Part shown: piece by piece, positions 45,261-54,563 of the stretch | How positions within the stretch are numbered: the stretch's first letter is position 1 | How the letters are laid out: each line of letters begins with the position of its first letter | NCBI RefSeq assembly: GCF_013260645.1 | Contig: NZ_CP053921.1 | Span: 744,001-808,000 of the forward strand | Origin: Erythrobacter mangrovi | GTDB taxonomy: Bacteria > Pseudomonadota > Alphaproteobacteria > Sphingomonadales > Sphingomonadaceae | Length of the DNA: 64,000 nucleotides | Direction of reading: 5' to 3' | The notes under the pieces: generated by a model | The model's database searches: none | What the model was told of the DNA's origin: nothing | The model's input: only the letters and a program-made list of their open reading frames with translations | Position numbers and translations under genes: made by a program

Positions 45261-45393
45261 GCCTTCGACAAGCTCAGACTGAGCGGGTTTGGTGCGATTT
45301 GACCGCTACTAGAACACGGCGCCCCACAGTTGCTACCTTCCCCGCTCGCTGAACCTAATCCCGACGCCCGCTCAGCCTGAGCCTGTCGAAGGC
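45261..45393. repeat. Inverted pair of REP-like palindromes
   Basis: A 27-base element at 45261-45287 (GCCTTCGACAAGCTCAG then ACTGAGCGGG) recurs in inverted orientation at 45367-45393 with two mismatches, separated by 79 bases. Each copy holds a smaller palindrome (CTCAGactGAG). The pair would form a large cruciform or RNA hairpin in the 237-base gap between the GIY-YIG gene and dcd. The sequence type is widespread in sphingomonad genomes as a REP-like repeat. Bases 45394-45472 show no other clear feature. Confidence 0.8.
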
Positions 45394-45472
45394 TAGTCAA
45401 TACAATTGCGCAAAAGGGGATATCCCACCCCCTTCGCTTGCCCCCGCCAGCCCAATCGGGAATCCCTCACGC

Positions 45473-46023
<551 letters not shown>

Positions 46024-46027
<4 letters not shown>

Positions 46028-46818
46028 GCGTCGGCCGCTTTCCGTTCTGGCGCGTGGTGCCCAATGATCGGGATGGCCAGCGAAGCGGCGAATTCGTGCT
46101 CCCCGTCATGCCGCCGGCCACAGCCGGGCCCGATGGCGCGCCGCATATCATGGGCGGCGTTGCGCTGGCGGCGATTGTCGATGCGATGGAGCTCGACAGC
46201 GAATTGCCGCTGTTGTGGGCACAGGTGCAGTTCCTTGGCCCCACCCAGCATGCCGAAGAGCTCGCCATCGAAGTGGAACAATGCGGCGGCGGGCAGGCGG
46301 TGGCGCAATATGCCGCATCGGCCAGCGTCAACGGACGCCCGACCCACCGGGCGAGCGGGGCGCTGGGCTATCGCGAGCCCTACGAACAGACGCTGTTCGC
46401 CAAGATGCCCGACGTCGTCGGACCCGATGCCGCAACGCCGGTCGAGATAAGCCATTCGGCGCCCGGCGGCCTGCCCGACCAGTTCGACTATCACGTTGCG
46501 CTCCATGACGAGGAGCGGGGCGTGCACGCCGTCTGGACCCGCTCGCGCGCCGGGTTCGCGGTGGACGCAGGCTGGCTGGCAATCATCTCCGACCTGTTCC
46601 TGGGCGCGCATCCGGCATCGCGCGGGGGATCGAGCCTCGATGCCATGTTCCGGTTTGTGCAGGGCTGCGAGCCCGGATGGGTGCTTTCGGTCACCGAATT
46701 CGCCGCCTTCGAACGCGGCGTGGTCCACGGTTCGGCGCGGCATTTTGCCGAAGACGGGCGCTTGCTGGCAATCTCCAGCCAGACCGGCGTGCTGCCCCGC
46801 ATCCCGCGCGCATCATAG
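46024..46818 (+). CDS. Thioesterase-like (acyl-CoA thioesterase II type) protein
   Basis: A 264-residue protein with a double hot-dog pattern: [17 protein letters not shown] near the N-terminus, [21 protein letters not shown] and a second half with [10 protein letters not shown] and [17 protein letters not shown]. Family members hydrolyse acyl-CoA. It overlaps dcd by ATGA and is the last gene before the 380-base repeat-bearing gap. Substrate is unknown. Confidence 0.85.
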
Positions 46819-46929
46819 CAGGTCAGGCTTGGCCGGCTTGCGCGCTTTCCTACTTGCCCGAAATGCGCCTTGGTCGCGGCAATGGCCGCCTCGCATCCAG
46901 ACTTCCGCTCGCGCAGCCCCGGTTACCGG

Positions 46930-47087
46930 GTGACACTTCGGGTCCGTGGGGATTACGGCAGCCCCACCGCAACGCGACACTTTGCCTATGCGGGGCGTGA
47001 CAGCCGGGAACGCCAGGGTGACACCTCGGCCAGCGCGGGTGACACATCTGGCCCCAGGGTGACGCTTCACGCGTTGCAGAATGACAT
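46930..47087. repeat. Array of GTGACAC boxes at about 21-bp spacing
   Basis: In the 380-base gap 46819-47198, seven matches to GTGACAC start at 46930, 46974, 46997, 47018, 47039, 47059 and 47081, so the steps are 44, 23, 21, 21, 20 and 22 bases; a degenerate box near 46951 would fill the double step. The better copies share the context CCAGGGTGACACcTC. The boxes thus lie on one face of the helix every two turns. This is not CRISPR, since no spacer-repeat pattern exists. Confidence 0.65.
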
Positions 47088-47112
47088 TGCGAGAGATTCT
47101 TGGCTGGACCCT

Positions 47113-47130
47113 GTTCCACCCGTTCCACCC
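47113..47130. repeat. Tandem 9-bp repeat GTTCCACCC
   Basis: GTTCCACCC occurs twice in direct contact (47113-47121 and 47122-47130), just after the GTGACAC array. A TTGACA hexamer (47149-47154) and a strong AAAGGAGAG ribosome-binding site for the 47199 gene follow. Confidence 0.5.
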
Positions 47131-47198
47131 TTTAGGATTTCTAGGGCTTTGACAGGTGCTGGCTGCGCGCGCATTCATGGGGGCAAAGGAGAGACAGC

Positions 47199-48374
47199 AT
47201 GGCCGAGAGGGAATTCGATATCGTGGTCTATGGGGCGACCGGCTACACCGGACGTCTCGTCGCCGAACATTTCGTGCGCGAATATGGCAGCAGACCCGAT
47301 GCGCCCAAATGGGCCATGGCCGGGCGCAGCATGGCCAAGCTGGAGGAAGTGCGCGACGAAATCGGCGCGCCCAAGTCGACCCCGCTGGTGGTTGCCGATG
47401 CCGACGATCCGGCCAGCCTCGAAGCGATGTGCAACCGCACCAGGGTAGTGCTGACCACGGTCGGGCCGTATCAGCTCTATGGCGATGCGTTGGTCGCCGC
47501 CTGCGTGAAGACCGGGACCGACTATGCCGACCTATGCGGCGAGCCCGCCTGGATGCGCGAACAGATCGACCTGCATCACGAAGCCGCGAAGAAGAGCGGC
47601 GCGCGGATCACCTTTTCGAGCGGGTTCGATTCGATCCCCTTCGATCTCGGCGTGTTGATGCTCCAGCAGGAGGCGGTGAAGCGGCACGGGTCGCCTGCGC
47701 CGCGGGTGAAGTGTCGCGTGCGCGCCATGCAAGGCGGCTTCTCGGGCGGCACCGCGGCCAGCCTGACTGAGACGATGAAGGCGGCCGCCAGGAAGCCGTC
47801 GATCATCAAGGTGCTCAATTCGCCCTTCGGCCTGACCCCCGGCTTCGAGGGCCCCGACCAGCCCAACGGGATGATCCCGCGGCACGAGGCCGAGCTCGAC
47901 AAGTGGGCCGCGCCCTTCATCATGGCGACGATCAACACCAAGAACGTCCACCGCACCAATTTCCTGCGTGGGCATCCCTATGGCGAAGATTTCCGCTACG
48001 ACGAGATGATGCTCACCAGCCCGGGCGAGGCGGGCAAGGCCGCTGCCAATGCGGTGCTGGACATGCTCAAGAACCCCTTCGGCGCCAAGCCGCCCAAGCC
48101 GGGTGAGGGGCCGAGCAAGGAAGAGCGCGAGAACGGCTTCTATGACGTGCTGTTCATCGGCGAATGGCCCGACGGCGCGCGGCTGCATTACGGCGTGAAG
48201 GGGCGGTACGATCCGGGTTACGGTTCGACCAGCCGCATGCTCGCCGAAACCGGCATGGCGCTGCTCGATAGCAAAGCAGGTGGCGGCGTGGGGACGCCGG
48301 GCGCGTTCCTCGGCGAGGCGCTGGTCGAGAGACTGCGCGACCACGCCGAACTGAGCTTCGCCGTCGAAGACTAG
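47199..48374 (+). CDS. Saccharopine-dehydrogenase-like / trans-acting enoyl-reductase-family oxidoreductase
   Basis: A 391-residue Rossmann-fold protein of the saccharopine dehydrogenase NADP-binding family: DIVVYGATGYTGRLVAEH gives the cofactor site and VVLTTVGPYQLYGD follows, as in the trans-acting enoyl reductases of lipid synthesis and similar eukaryotic SCCPDH. Late segments such as GFDSIPFDLGV are typical. The ATG at 47199 has an excellent ribosome-binding site. It stands alone; the real substrate is unknown. Confidence 0.9.
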   Translation: MAEREFDIVVYGATGYTGRLVAEHFVREYGSRPDAPKWAMAGRSMAKLEEVRDEIGAPKSTPLVVADADDPASLEAMCNRTRVVLTTVGPYQLYGDALVAACVKTGTDYADLCGEPAWMREQIDLHHEAAKKSGARITFSSGFDSIPFDLGVLMLQQEAVKRHGSPAPRVKCRVRAMQGGFSGGTAASLTETMKAAARKPSIIKVLNSPFGLTPGFEGPDQPNGMIPRHEAELDKWAAPFIMATINTKNVHRTNFLRGHPYGEDFRYDEMMLTSPGEAGKAAANAVLDMLKNPFGAKPPKPGEGPSKEERENGFYDVLFIGEWPDGARLHYGVKGRYDPGYGSTSRMLAETGMALLDSKAGGGVGTPGAFLGEALVERLRDHAELSFAVED

Positions 48375-48383
48375 TCGAGTGGC

Positions 48384-50519
48384 CTAGAAATTGAACCGGG
48401 CGCTGATCCTGAAGTCGCGCCCGGCCAGCGGGGCATAGTCCTTGAGGATCGAGCTCGCCCGGCGCGCGACGACGTCGAAGATGTTGTTGGCCGAAAGCGC
48501 GAAGCTCAACGGTCGGTCTTCGCCCCAGGGGCGCCAGGTCAGCTCGGCATTGACCATGGTATAGCCATCGGTCGACGTCTCCAGCGGTGCGGTACGGGTC
48601 TGGCTGTCGACCCATTCGACCTCGGCCCGCGCGTCGATCATGCGCGATTCCAGGCCGATCCCGCCAAGCGCCCGCAGCGGCGGAATGCGCGGGGCCGGAC
48701 CGTAATCGAGGATGGTGGCGTGGGTATAGTCGACGAGGCCATCGGCGACGATATCCATCTCGCCGATACTGGCCAGGGTCAGGGTGCCCTGCAGTTCGAA
48801 GCCATAGTACCGCGCGTCGCCCTGGACGCCTTCGTAGACTGGCAGGCCGTCCTCTATATCGCCGGTCTGGCGCTGGTAGATGTAGTCGGAGAACCAGGTG
48901 TAATAGGCGGAGGCCTCGACCGTGTAGCGGTCGCCGCCGCCGCGCAGGATCGCCTCGACGCTGGTGGCCTTCTCCACGCGGAAGTCGGGGTTGCCGATCT
49001 CGAACGACTGCGTTCCCGCATGGGGACCGTTGGCGAACAGTTCCTCCGCACTCGGCGCGCGGCCCGTGCGGGCGACGTTCACGCCGATCCGCCAGTCCCC
49101 GGCAAAGTTCCAGGTGCCGCCGATCGAGCCCGAGAAGGTGTCGAAACTGCGGCTACCATCGAAGAACTCGGTCTGCTCCAGGGCAGGTTGCGCGGAGACG
49201 TTCTGATGGCCGTAGCGTGCGCCAGCCTCGAGCTTGATCATGCCGAGATCGAGCTGCTGCACGGTGAAGAGGCCAAAGGTCCTGGTCGAGTTCTTGGGCA
49301 GGAAGGCTTCGTCGCCGATCACGTTAAAGTCGCGGAACGAGTATTGGGCACCGCTGGCGCCGCTCCAGTTGCCGCGCCGCGCCTGCGTCAGTTCGAGACG
49401 CCCCTCCTGGCCCTTGTTGAGGAAGGAGGTGCCGATCTCACCGCTTTCTTCGAGTTCGAAATGGGCGTAGTCGGCATAGGCCCAGCGCAGGCGGATCTTG
49501 TCGAAGAATCCGCTTTCGGGCGTGACTTCAGCGCGAACGTCGACGCGGTCCTGCGACAGGCTGATGCGCGGATCTTCCTGCTCTTCATCCGGCTGCGTCG
49601 CGAAGCGCAGCGGCACACCATAGAGCGTTTCATGGTGGCTATAGGAGACACCAAGGCTGCCGCCGTCATCGATAAAGGCGAGGCCAGCCCCCGCGCTCCA
49701 GGTGCGGCTGGCGGTGTTGGGCAGGATCCCGCGCACGCCGGCATTCTCTGCAAACAGCGGATCGCTTGTGGCAGTGGTAGAGGCTAGTGCCTGCTGGCGC
49801 AGCGCCGGGGTCAGCGCGAAACCGCCGATCTCGAGGTCGTCGCTCTTCGAGTAGCTTCCGTCGGCATGGACAACCCATTTGTCGCCCAAGGGCACATCGA
49901 CCGTGCCTGACGCGGCGCGCTGGTTCGCGGCGGAAGCGTAGTCCAGGTCACCTGCGAAGTGCACCGGCTCGTCCGGCACATGCATCGGAATCCGGCGATC
50001 GATCACATTGACCACACCGCCCACAACCGATGGCGAGTAAAGCAGTGCCTGCGGACCACGCAGCACTTCGATGCGCTCGGCGAGCAGCGGGTCGACCGCA
50101 GTGGCATGGTCGGCCGAAGTATTGGACACGTCGATCGAACCCAGGCCATTGCTCAACACGCTGACCCGCTCACCCTGCAAGCCACGGAGGATGGGGCGCG
50201 ATGCAGTGGGTCCGAAGGAACTGGCGGAAACCCCCGGCAAGTGGGCCAATGTCTCGCCGATCGAGGGTCGTACTGCGTTGGCCAGGTCTTCGGTCGAGAG
50301 CACGCCGACTGCCGAAAGCATGTCTTGCCGGTTGGTCTGCAGGACCCCGGTGACAATTATCTCTTCGGGGGTCGTCGGGTGCGTATCCTCCGCAGTGTCG
50401 CTGGCCTCCAAGGCAAGGTCTTCGCTTGCCTGCTGGGCCATGGCCACCTGCGCACTGGGCAGCGCAAGCAGGGGGAGAGAGGCGAGGAGAATGGAGCGGC
50501 CAGTCTTATGATACAACAT
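48384..50519 (-). CDS. TonB-dependent receptor, ZnuD-like
   Basis: Outer-membrane active transporter, 711 residues: signal peptide (to about residue 28), TonB-box-like EEIIVTGVLQ (about 52-61), plug with IGETLAHLPGVSASSFGP and VDPLLAERIEVLRGPQALLY, then a 22-strand barrel ending in a terminal Phe. The pattern RPILRGLQGERVSVL, DVSNTSADHATAVD and GGVVNVIDRRIP closely resembles the zinc-uptake receptor ZnuD, which makes zinc the likely cargo, though the His-rich loop of Neisseria ZnuD is absent. A Zur-box-like repeat overlaps the start. Convergent with the 47199 gene. Confidence 0.9.
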   Translation of the reverse strand: MLYHKTGRSILLASLPLLALPSAQVAMAQQASEDLALEASDTAEDTHPTTPEEIIVTGVLQTNRQDMLSAVGVLSTEDLANAVRPSIGETLAHLPGVSASSFGPTASRPILRGLQGERVSVLSNGLGSIDVSNTSADHATAVDPLLAERIEVLRGPQALLYSPSVVGGVVNVIDRRIPMHVPDEPVHFAGDLDYASAANQRAASGTVDVPLGDKWVVHADGSYSKSDDLEIGGFALTPALRQQALASTTATSDPLFAENAGVRGILPNTASRTWSAGAGLAFIDDGGSLGVSYSHHETLYGVPLRFATQPDEEQEDPRISLSQDRVDVRAEVTPESGFFDKIRLRWAYADYAHFELEESGEIGTSFLNKGQEGRLELTQARRGNWSGASGAQYSFRDFNVIGDEAFLPKNSTRTFGLFTVQQLDLGMIKLEAGARYGHQNVSAQPALEQTEFFDGSRSFDTFSGSIGGTWNFAGDWRIGVNVARTGRAPSAEELFANGPHAGTQSFEIGNPDFRVEKATSVEAILRGGGDRYTVEASAYYTWFSDYIYQRQTGDIEDGLPVYEGVQGDARYYGFELQGTLTLASIGEMDIVADGLVDYTHATILDYGPAPRIPPLRALGGIGLESRMIDARAEVEWVDSQTRTAPLETSTDGYTMVNAELTWRPWGEDRPLSFALSANNIFDVVARRASSILKDYAPLAGRDFRISARFNF

Positions 50520-50522
50520 AAC
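50505..50522 (-). promoter_or_regulatory. Zur-box-like inverted repeat over the TonB receptor start
   Basis: On the minus strand GTTATGTTGTATCATAAG matches the ideal palindrome GTTATGTTATAACATAAC in 15 of 18 positions, a form typical of Fur-family zinc regulator sites. It contains the start ATG of the ZnuD-like gene, so binding would block initiation when zinc is plentiful. The match is by eye and unscored. Confidence 0.5.
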
Positions 50523-50630
50523 GACGGCCAGATAGGCATGGGCGTTCCGTGCACAAGTGTTTTCTTTGCTGCGCGTCCACGCAATAGATGAAAGGCCAAC
50601 GGCGTGCGACGAACCGCTGCGGCGCTGGCG

Positions 50631-51185
50631 TCAGTCGTCTTCCCGGCGTTCAGCGGCTGCCCGTTCGGCTTCGATTCTTCGGACGTCGGCCTCATTCGCC
50701 GGGCGGGCGGGCCAGGCGCAGCCCCGCGCGTGTCCCACGCCCTTGAGGAAGCCGCGCCGGGCCATGCCTGCGCGAATTGCGTTCTGGAGTTTGCGCTGCT
50801 CGGAACTCGCCCCCGAGACTTCCCGAATCAAGCTGCGGAAAGGGATCAGCGAACCGACGGCGAACTTGCCAACGTCCCCCGCGGTAAGCCGCCCCTTCGA
50901 CCCTGCTGAGAGATCATAGTCATCGCCCAGCAGCGCATCGAGCCGACCCACTTCGGCGATCAGGGCCCGGCAGCCAGAAAGACCGTTGAGGTCGTAAGGT
51001 TGGTCGACCGCGTGTTGCAGCAGTTCGGGAATCTCACCCTTCTTGAGGTTTAGGTCGGTCAGTGGAGTGCTGACGACATCCTCGGCATCGGGTTCTGCTT
51101 CGGTAACCGGTGCCTGCTGCGCCCAAACCGGCCCTGCGGCCGACCACAATAGGACGGCGGCGACATATGATACGGATTTCGCCAT
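50631..51185 (-). CDS. Exported protein of unknown function
   Basis: A 184-residue product with a signal peptide (to about residue 22, ending VWAQQ) and a helical, charged C-terminus full of Arg and Glu (RRIEAERAAAERRED). Two cysteines in the middle and late part (SGCRALIAE, ARGCAWPARP) may pair. No family was recognised. It lies 111 bases upstream of the ZnuD-like gene on the same strand, and a 26-bp palindrome lies 18 bases upstream of its start. Confidence 0.65.
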   Translation of the reverse strand: MAKSVSYVAAVLLWSAAGPVWAQQAPVTEAEPDAEDVVSTPLTDLNLKKGEIPELLQHAVDQPYDLNGLSGCRALIAEVGRLDALLGDDYDLSAGSKGRLTAGDVGKFAVGSLIPFRSLIREVSGASSEQRKLQNAIRAGMARRGFLKGVGHARGCAWPARPANEADVRRIEAERAAAERREDD

Positions 51186-51203
51186 GGTTACTACCTTCGG
51201 ATT

Positions 51204-51229
51204 GCCCGTCGAGGCTAGCCTCGACGGGC
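51204..51229. other. 26-bp perfect palindrome
   Basis: The 13-base arm GCCCGTCGAGGCT is followed at once by its exact reverse complement. It lies between the ArsR gene and the exported protein gene, 18 bases before the latter's start. No T run follows in either direction, so it is more likely an operator, cruciform or mRNA hairpin than a terminator. Confidence 0.75.
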
Positions 51230-51284
51230 CTCCCGTGCAAATCCGTCCCCGGGTCGACTCAAGGCCGGTGGACTAACCCAACCC

Positions 51285-51614
51285 CTAGAGCGTTTGCGCC
51301 AGAGCACCGGCAAACGCGCGCAGGACGGGCTCGTTGCGACGGTAATAGCACCAACCACGCTTTCGAACGCAGGTCACCAGTCCAGTCGATTCGAGCAGCT
51401 TCAAGTGTCGAGACGCAGTCGCCGGGGTGACTTGCCATTTCTCGGCAATGTGCAGGGCGCACACCCCATCGCCCTCAAGGTCGCCTTCCCGCTGTGGAGG
51501 AAAGTGGGACTGAGGATCCTTCAACCATGCAAGCAATTGTCGCCGGCTAGGCGACGCCAATGCCTTGAAGATCTCGTCCTCGCCCTCGCGAAATTCGGTG
51601 CCTGCCCTGCTCAT
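51285..51614 (-). CDS. ArsR-family transcriptional regulator
   Basis: A 109-residue winged-helix repressor: IFKALASPSRRQLLAWL, then ALHIAEKWQVTPATASRHLKLLESTGLV and CVRKRGWCYYRRNE give the typical fold. The AAGGAACCT box precedes its ATG. No classical metal-binding ELCVCDL motif is present, so it may belong to the non-metal or SdpR-like group. Two palindromes in the divergent gap (51637-51662) are likely its operator, controlling itself and the 51667 gene. Confidence 0.91.
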   Translation of the reverse strand: MSRAGTEFREGEDEIFKALASPSRRQLLAWLKDPQSHFPPQREGDLEGDGVCALHIAEKWQVTPATASRHLKLLESTGLVTCVRKRGWCYYRRNEPVLRAFAGALAQTL

Positions 51615-51636
51615 AGGTTCCTTACGTTTGCCTTTG

Positions 51637-51662
51637 ATTGATCAATATGCCAATTAGCTAAT
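51637..51662. promoter_or_regulatory. Double palindrome, probable ArsR operator
   Basis: ATTGATCAAT (51637-51646) and ATTAGCTAAT (51653-51662) are two perfect 10-bp palindromes 6 bases apart (16 between starts), in the 52-base divergent gap of the ArsR and CBU_0592-like genes. Form and position fit dimeric winged-helix binding. Confidence 0.6.
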
Positions 51663-51666
51663 CAGC

Positions 51667-51957
51667 ATGCCAGCTGCATTGGATCGCAAATCGGTGTACC
51701 CCCTCGATCTCATCGTGGAAATAGTGGGCTGGATGGGCGCGTCGCTCATCCTGCTGGCTTACTGCCTTTTGTCCATCGGCAAGATGCAGGCCACGTCGCC
51801 CGCCTACCAGTGGCTCAACATTGGCGGGGCAGTCGGCTTCATCGTGAATAGCGGCTGGAATGGAGCGATGCCTTCGGTGGCGCTGAACATCATCTGGTTC
51901 GGAATAGGAATCACCGCACTATGGAAACTGAAAAGGAATGGCGTCTCGTCGATCTGA
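51667..51957 (+). CDS. CBU_0592-type small membrane protein
   Basis: A 96-residue membrane protein with three probable helices (about residues 18-36, 48-62 and 67-86): EIVGWMGASLILLAYCLLS, WLNIGGAVGFIVNSG and ALNIIWFGIGITALW match the CBU_0592 family, whose function is unknown. The stop overlaps the start of the cyclase-family gene by 37 bases, and it is divergent from the ArsR regulator that probably controls it. Confidence 0.82.
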   Translation: MPAALDRKSVYPLDLIVEIVGWMGASLILLAYCLLSIGKMQATSPAYQWLNIGGAVGFIVNSGWNGAMPSVALNIIWFGIGITALWKLKRNGVSSI

Positions 51958-52604
51958 GCCATGAGATCGAAGAGGGCATGGAAACTTACATCGGTCTGCC
52001 TGGCCCCCATATTTGCGACTTCTACAGTCGCGAAACGAGTGCGGCCAACTTCGATGACGGGTCCAGCTTCCTGATTGGACGGATCGACATGGTCTCCAAC
52101 ACCGGGACCTATGTGGATGCGCCGTTCCACCGCTTCGTGGATGGCAAGGACCTGGCCGGCCTACCCCTGGAATCGCTGGCGGACCTTGAAGCCATCGTGG
52201 TGCGGAGGCCGTTCGAACACGGCCTGGCCACCGAGGCGGAGCACCTTGACGGACTGGACGTCCAAGGCAAGGCCGTGCTCATTGCGACGGGCTGGGACCG
52301 GCACTGGCGAAACACAACCTACTTCACCGACCACCCATACCTCACGGAATCCGCCGCTCGGTTTCTGGCAGAACGCGGCGCCAGCTTTGTGGGGATCGAT
52401 TCTCACAACATAGACGATACGCGCGTGAGGGCACGCCCGGTCCACACGACACTGCTCGGCGCCGATATCCCGATCGGTGAACACCTAACCAATCTCGACG
52501 ATCTGCCGGATGCGGGCTTTCGCTTCCATGCGGTACCACCGAAGATCGTCGGCTTCGGGACCTTCCCGGTAAGAGCATACGCCAAGGTCGGTTCCGGGCA
52601 GTGA
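51921..52604 (+). CDS. Cyclase/kynurenine-formamidase-like family protein
   Basis: A 227-residue protein of the cyclase (KynB-like) metal-dependent hydrolase family: RLVDLSHEIEEGMETYIGLP, then SNTGTYVDAPFHRF, DDTRVRARPVHTTLL and IPIGEHLTNLD. The standard metal motif HxGTHxDxPxH appears as NTGTYVDAPFH, so two of the three His are changed to Asn and Tyr; this variant occurs in a subgroup. It overlaps the CBU_0592-like gene and abuts the convergent LysR gene. It may hydrolyse an amide or ester related to the nearby nitrilase pathway. Confidence 0.86.
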   Translation: METEKEWRLVDLSHEIEEGMETYIGLPGPHICDFYSRETSAANFDDGSSFLIGRIDMVSNTGTYVDAPFHRFVDGKDLAGLPLESLADLEAIVVRRPFEHGLATEAEHLDGLDVQGKAVLIATGWDRHWRNTTYFTDHPYLTESAARFLAERGASFVGIDSHNIDDTRVRARPVHTTLLGADIPIGEHLTNLDDLPDAGFRFHAVPPKIVGFGTFPVRAYAKVGSGQ

Positions 52605-53486
52605 CTACTCGGCCGGTGTGAAGGCACGCCGGATGACGTCCATGCTTTGCGCCTTCAGGGGATCGCGCAAGTCGGTTGAGCGCGCCGACAGCTCGAGGGG
52701 GTAGCTTCCCAGTTCCACCGGCGGCTCGAAGACATGAAGGTCGGCGACCCGCGCGATTGCCCGTGCTGCATGGGCAGGTATCGTTGCAATCATATCGCCT
52801 TCAAGGAGGAAGGGGACTGCGGAGAAATGAGTGCTCGAAGCCACGACGCTGCGGCTCCTCCCCAAAGCAGCAAGGGCCGTATCGACGATGCCGCTCATCC
52901 CGCCAGCCGAGATAAGCAAATGTGGTCGATCGCAGAATTGGTCCAGGTCGATTACCCCGTGCTCGCCATCCTTCCGCGCTATGCTTAGATAGACCGAAGT
53001 ACCGAGCAGAATGCGGTGCAGTCCGCGCGCCATCAGGCCGCCCGAGCCAAGGGCGAAATCGATGGTCCTCTCTCTCAGGAGCTCTGCCGCGATCTCACTG
53101 TGCGATTGGCGGAAGACCGGGACCACCATTGGCAGGTCGTTCGAGAAACTGGCAATCAAGCGCGACCCGAACGCCATCTCGATATCGTCGGACATGCCCA
53201 GAATGACGTGCCGCCTCTCGGATATACTGCCCCCCAAGGTTGCGCGGATGGCATCCATGGCGCGCCTGATATCAGGCGCCAGTTCCAGTGCCCTGACCGT
53301 TGGTGCCATGCCATGCCCCGCACGAAAGAACAGGATGTCGCCATAGCTCTTTCTGAGTCGGCCGAGAGCCGCACTGACTGCGGCCTGGCTGAGATTGAGC
53401 CGGTGAGCAGTCCGGGTCACACTCTCCTCCTCGAGCAGCGCCTCGAAGACACGGAGTAGATTCAGGTCGAGTTGATCAGTCATCAA
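52605..53486 (-). CDS. LysR-family transcriptional regulator
   Basis: A 293-residue LysR activator. The winged helix-turn-helix is [30 protein letters not shown] at residues 5-30 (described here in outline) with [11 protein letters not shown]; a periplasmic-binding-type effector domain follows. It is divergent from the nitrilase gene, the classical LysR layout, so it probably regulates the nitrilase-cupin genes. The ligand is unknown. The 90-base gap between them would hold its binding site. Confidence 0.92.
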   Translation of the reverse strand: MMTDQLDLNLLRVFEALLEEESVTRTAHRLNLSQAAVSAALGRLRKSYGDILFFRAGHGMAPTVRALELAPDIRRAMDAIRATLGGSISERRHVILGMSDDIEMAFGSRLIASFSNDLPMVVPVFRQSHSEIAAELLRERTIDFALGSGGLMARGLHRILLGTSVYLSIARKDGEHGVIDLDQFCDRPHLLISAGGMSGIVDTALAALGRSRSVVASSTHFSAVPFLLEGDMIATIPAHAARAIARVADLHVFEPPVELGSYPLELSARSTDLRDPLKAQSMDVIRRAFTPAE

Positions 53487-53575
53487 TCAAAGCGATATCA
53501 AGTATCTGTTCTATCTGTTGTATGAATAGTTGTCATGCCCATCTGTCGCGCGAACGAAACGGGAGACGAAAACCC

Positions 53576-54511
53576 ATGGCACGCCTAGCAGCCTTGCAGA
53601 TCGGTTCACGGCCGGAAGGTCCGAGCGCCACACTTGAGACAATTCTCCGCCATGAAGCGGAACTGGCAGACGAGCGAGTTGATCTGCTGGTGCTGCCCGA
53701 GGCCGTCTTCGGCGGCTATCCCAAAGGCGCAGGGTTCGGAACACAACTCGGGTTCCGCACCGCTGCAGGTCGAGAAGAGTTTGCGGCCTATTATGACCAC
53801 GCGATCGATCTGGACGGCCCCGAGATCACAGAGCTGGCCGCCATGTCGGTGCGGCTCGATTGCTCGATCGTCGCCGGAGTGATCGAACGCGACGGAAGCA
53901 CGCTATATTGCACCGCGGTTTATCTCGAGCCCGGCAAGGGCCTGGTAGCGAAGCATCGCAAGCTCATGCCGACGGGCACCGAACGGCTGATCTGGGGCCA
54001 AGGCGACGGGTCCACATTGCCGGTGATCGATAGCCGGGCCGGCAAGCTCGCAGCGGCAATTTGCTGGGAGAACTACATGCCCATGCTGCGCATGGCCTAT
54101 TATGCGAAGGGCGTGGAGATATGGTGCGCCCCGACCGTCGATGCCCGACCGGAATGGCAAGCGACCATGCGCCATGTGGCGCTCGAAGGGCGCTGCTTCG
54201 TAGTCTCGGCGTGCCAGTACCAGCAGCCACCGGCTCGATCGGGCGCCAAGGTTGCCAACTGGCCGGATGATGCCGACCTGATCTCGGGCGGGTCGGTGAT
54301 CTTCGGCCCCCTGGGCGAAGAACTCGCCGCTCCGCTGCGGGGTTCCGAAGGCCTGATGGTGGCCGATTACGACCGCAGTGCGATCGCCCGCGCGCGGTAC
54401 GACTTCGACGTTGCCGGGCATTACGCACGGCCCGACATCTTCCAATTGTCGGTCGACACTACTCGCCGCGCCTCCGTGTCGTTCTGCGAGAAGGACGTTG
54501 AAGGCACCTGA
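53576..54511 (+). CDS. Nitrilase (carbon-nitrogen hydrolase family)
   Basis: A 311-residue nitrilase-superfamily enzyme with the full catalytic triad: Glu42 in [10 protein letters not shown], Lys129 in KHRKLMPTG and Cys163 in [12 protein letters not shown]. The [10 protein letters not shown] block is that of true nitrilases, which turn nitriles into acids plus ammonia. The ATG at 53576 starts the first strand ([13 protein letters not shown]). It is divergent from LysR and followed by a cupin gene 52 bases on; an extended frame back to 53522 adds unconserved residues. Confidence 0.93.
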   Translation: MARLAALQIGSRPEGPSATLETILRHEAELADERVDLLVLPEAVFGGYPKGAGFGTQLGFRTAAGREEFAAYYDHAIDLDGPEITELAAMSVRLDCSIVAGVIERDGSTLYCTAVYLEPGKGLVAKHRKLMPTGTERLIWGQGDGSTLPVIDSRAGKLAAAICWENYMPMLRMAYYAKGVEIWCAPTVDARPEWQATMRHVALEGRCFVVSACQYQQPPARSGAKVANWPDDADLISGGSVIFGPLGEELAAPLRGSEGLMVADYDRSAIARARYDFDVAGHYARPDIFQLSVDTTRRASVSFCEKDVEGT

Positions 54512-54563
54512 AGTACTGGCCTAGACGGCGATCAATGGCTGCCACACCTGGTGGAGATCAAGG

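Noticed and set aside
46930..47130. CRISPR array
   Set aside because: The repeated unit is only about 7-12 bases and the intervals are of about 14 bases; no cas genes are nearby.
50520..50630. Cobalamin riboswitch upstream of the TonB receptor
   Set aside because: The gap is too short for the full element and no B12 box was found; the receptor looks ZnuD-like instead of BtuB-like.
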